Positions 63,801-64,000 of a DNA stretch of 64,000 bases are shown here, piece by piece. The stretch comes from Sphingomonas sp. MA1305 (GTDB taxonomy: Bacteria; Pseudomonadota; Alphaproteobacteria; Sphingomonadales; Sphingomonadaceae): the NCBI RefSeq assembly GCF_016107325.1, contig NZ_RCVT01000001.1, positions 1,364,001 through 1,428,000 on the forward strand, written 5' to 3'. The notes below the pieces were generated by a model. That model did no database searches. It had not been told where the DNA came from and saw only the letters and a program-made list of their open reading frames with translations. The stretch's first letter is position 1. The number at the start of each line of letters is the position of its first letter. The position numbers and the translations under genes are program-made.

Positions 63801-64000
63801 CGCCAGCACCGCCTCCTCGCGCGCCTCCAACGGGCGAAAGCCGGGGGTCAGCGCCGCCTCGACCGGGAAGGCGGCCAGCAGGCTCTGGCAGAAGCCGTGG
63901 ATCGTCTGGATGCGCAGGCCGCCGCCCGGCGCGTCGAGCACGCGCGCGAACAGGGTACGGGCGCGATCCTGCAACGCCGGCGTTGCCCGCTCGCCGAGCG
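60861..64000 (-). CDS. addA: Double-strand break repair helicase-nuclease AddA, 3' part (N-terminus outside window)
   Basis: AddA is the UvrD-like helicase and RecB-type nuclease of the AddAB complex that resects double-strand breaks for RecA. The visible 1046 codons continue past the right edge: the frame reads LGERATPALQDRARTLFARV without a stop, and the Walker A region lies beyond. Inside are IQTIHGFCQSLLAAFPVEA, the helicase motif DEAQDTNLNQWRIV, VGDYKQAIFGFQGTDPINFR, VMTAHGAKGLQAPLVILAD, FYVAATRAEERLVI and the nuclease site VSGTVDRLLVTAEAVRVVDF then KTGRRPP near the end. The AddA-type iron-sulfur residues are not expected. trxA follows. Confidence 0.95.
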   Translation of the reverse strand, partial: LGERATPALQDRARTLFARVLDAPGGGLRIQTIHGFCQSLLAAFPVEAALTPGFRPLEAREEAVLARETLAQLLADAEREGRLTPIDTIGALSLRLGEGGAEAFLLACARSLPALEVLPSGIQPWLRRALDLPQGDIGDALASGCDLIDTGVIERLAAANRAWATATGLGHAARFDAWLAASPASRAQTLEDLAGTVLTGKNEPRKASKKLVDAEPDYEDLAAELGAHCLDLLSLTSRAAYADLLAAGLAVGRDYARAYAAAKRRIGAVDFDDLIAVTVRLLEQPGIGEWVRYKLDQGTEHVLIDEAQDTNLNQWRIVTALASEFFVGRGVFAPATRTLFTVGDYKQAIFGFQGTDPINFRWAEGHFAQRAAAVAGDLDWPEQERGLPFNQLSLTHSFRSTRPVLEFVDAAVAAIGDPGLGIAGDLERHASEVAGPGRVDLWPPVVAGGSEEDEEAWIDDAVREQAVRIARAVRDWLKGGLMLESKGRPLRPEDVMILVKRRGDLASLIVARLYAEGVPVAGVDRLRLNAPLAVQDLLAAIRFVLQPDDDLSLASLLVSPLIGWTQDELMAAAPRAAGSLWSRLTDTQSDERLAPLRAMLGRADIDTPYQFLEALLSGPLDGRRKLIRRLGEEARDPIEELLNAALLFETSSTPSLQRFLDWFDRGDVEIVRDPSAPLDAVRVMTAHGAKGLQAPLVILADATVDPTAAPRTLVRWSPEPGAQPIPIFRPRSAERGGPLDTAISELERRELEEHWRLFYVAATRAEERLVISGALGPRAKGVPPEASWYAAAARAFDALGAVGEGARSFAGSEPQPPAKPRPPVVSEATERAAVPAWARRAAPQESRPPRPLAPSALGEDEVSDPPPAAAMRAAAERGRLYHALFERLPALAPSDRAGAADRWLAGAGGLADPVARAEIVDCVLSILDDPRFADLFGPEALAEAPIAATLDDGTVVSGTVDRLLVTAEAVRVVDFKTGRRPPANHDEIPAYHLAQLGAYAAALAIVFPGRRVEAGLLYTAGPRLFDLPPALLAAHKPGLARPEQS

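Overview
This window is GC-rich chromosomal DNA with almost gapless coding and many ATGA-overlapping genes. The gene set points to an alphaproteobacterium, most likely a sphingomonad (Sphingomonas or a close relative). The signs are an addA-trxA pair, a Rhodobacter-type phosphatidylethanolamine N-methyltransferase, a DUF1465 protein, two DUF465/YdcH proteins, a CC0125/CC1285-type lipoprotein, a DksA with a reduced zinc finger, and short intergenic inverted repeats of the 'CGTCATCCCCGC..GCGGGGATCCAG' type. The assignment rests on recognising families by eye; no search was run. There is no prophage, integrase, CRISPR array, rRNA operon or intact insertion sequence.

Layout. 1-3.4 kb (minus): the 5' end of modA, a secreted orphan and a dipeptidyl-peptidase-IV-like S9 peptidase. 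3.5-9.4 kb (plus): a small unknown, a MoxR ATPase, a CHAP amidase, a CocE/NonD hydrolase, a CoxE-like VWA protein and a small secreted protein that may start at ATT. 9.7-16.5 kb: anmK, a GH31 alpha-glucosidase, and divergent glpD/glpK. 16.5-18.2 kb: a TetR regulator, apparently leaderless, and its likely target, with three matching operators. 18.3-24.3 kb: radA, a YghU-like GST, a GT4 glycosyltransferase, a His-rich PadR regulator with a DUF2218 partner, and rarA. 24.3-28.2 kb: a lipid-headgroup neighbourhood with a phosphatidylserine-decarboxylase-like enzyme, a long class-III aminotransferase, an Mpo1/DUF962-like membrane protein and pmtA.

28.4-41.4 kb: a small lipoprotein, an M1 aminopeptidase, a nitronate-monooxygenase-like protein, DUF1465, two divergent YdcH genes, a dksA-pilZ pair, an extremely repetitive exported Gly/Ser/Asn/Gln protein, a host-attachment-like protein, serS, an NlpD-like activator, tyrS and a second PilZ protein. 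41.5-54.4 kb: DUF922, recG divergent from sdhE, mfd, a SnoaL-like protein, an EAL phosphodiesterase, moaA-nadK, tRNA-Asn, several very small genes, a YjbQ protein and a lipoprotein. 54.5-64 kb: secA, a small unknown, a TonB-domain protein, argJ, an inositol-monophosphatase-family enzyme, trxA and most of addA, which runs off the right edge.

Most of the window is core housekeeping: translation (serS, tyrS, tRNA-Asn), DNA repair (radA, rarA, recG, mfd, addA), secretion (secA) and cofactors (moaA, nadK). The places most worth a second look are the lipid-headgroup neighbourhood, the TetR and PadR autoregulatory modules with clear operators, the low-complexity PEP-CTERM-like protein, and a previously unexplained compound motif present twice (28935-29059 on minus and 40939-41107 on plus), each copy starting just after a stop codon in otherwise gene-free DNA.
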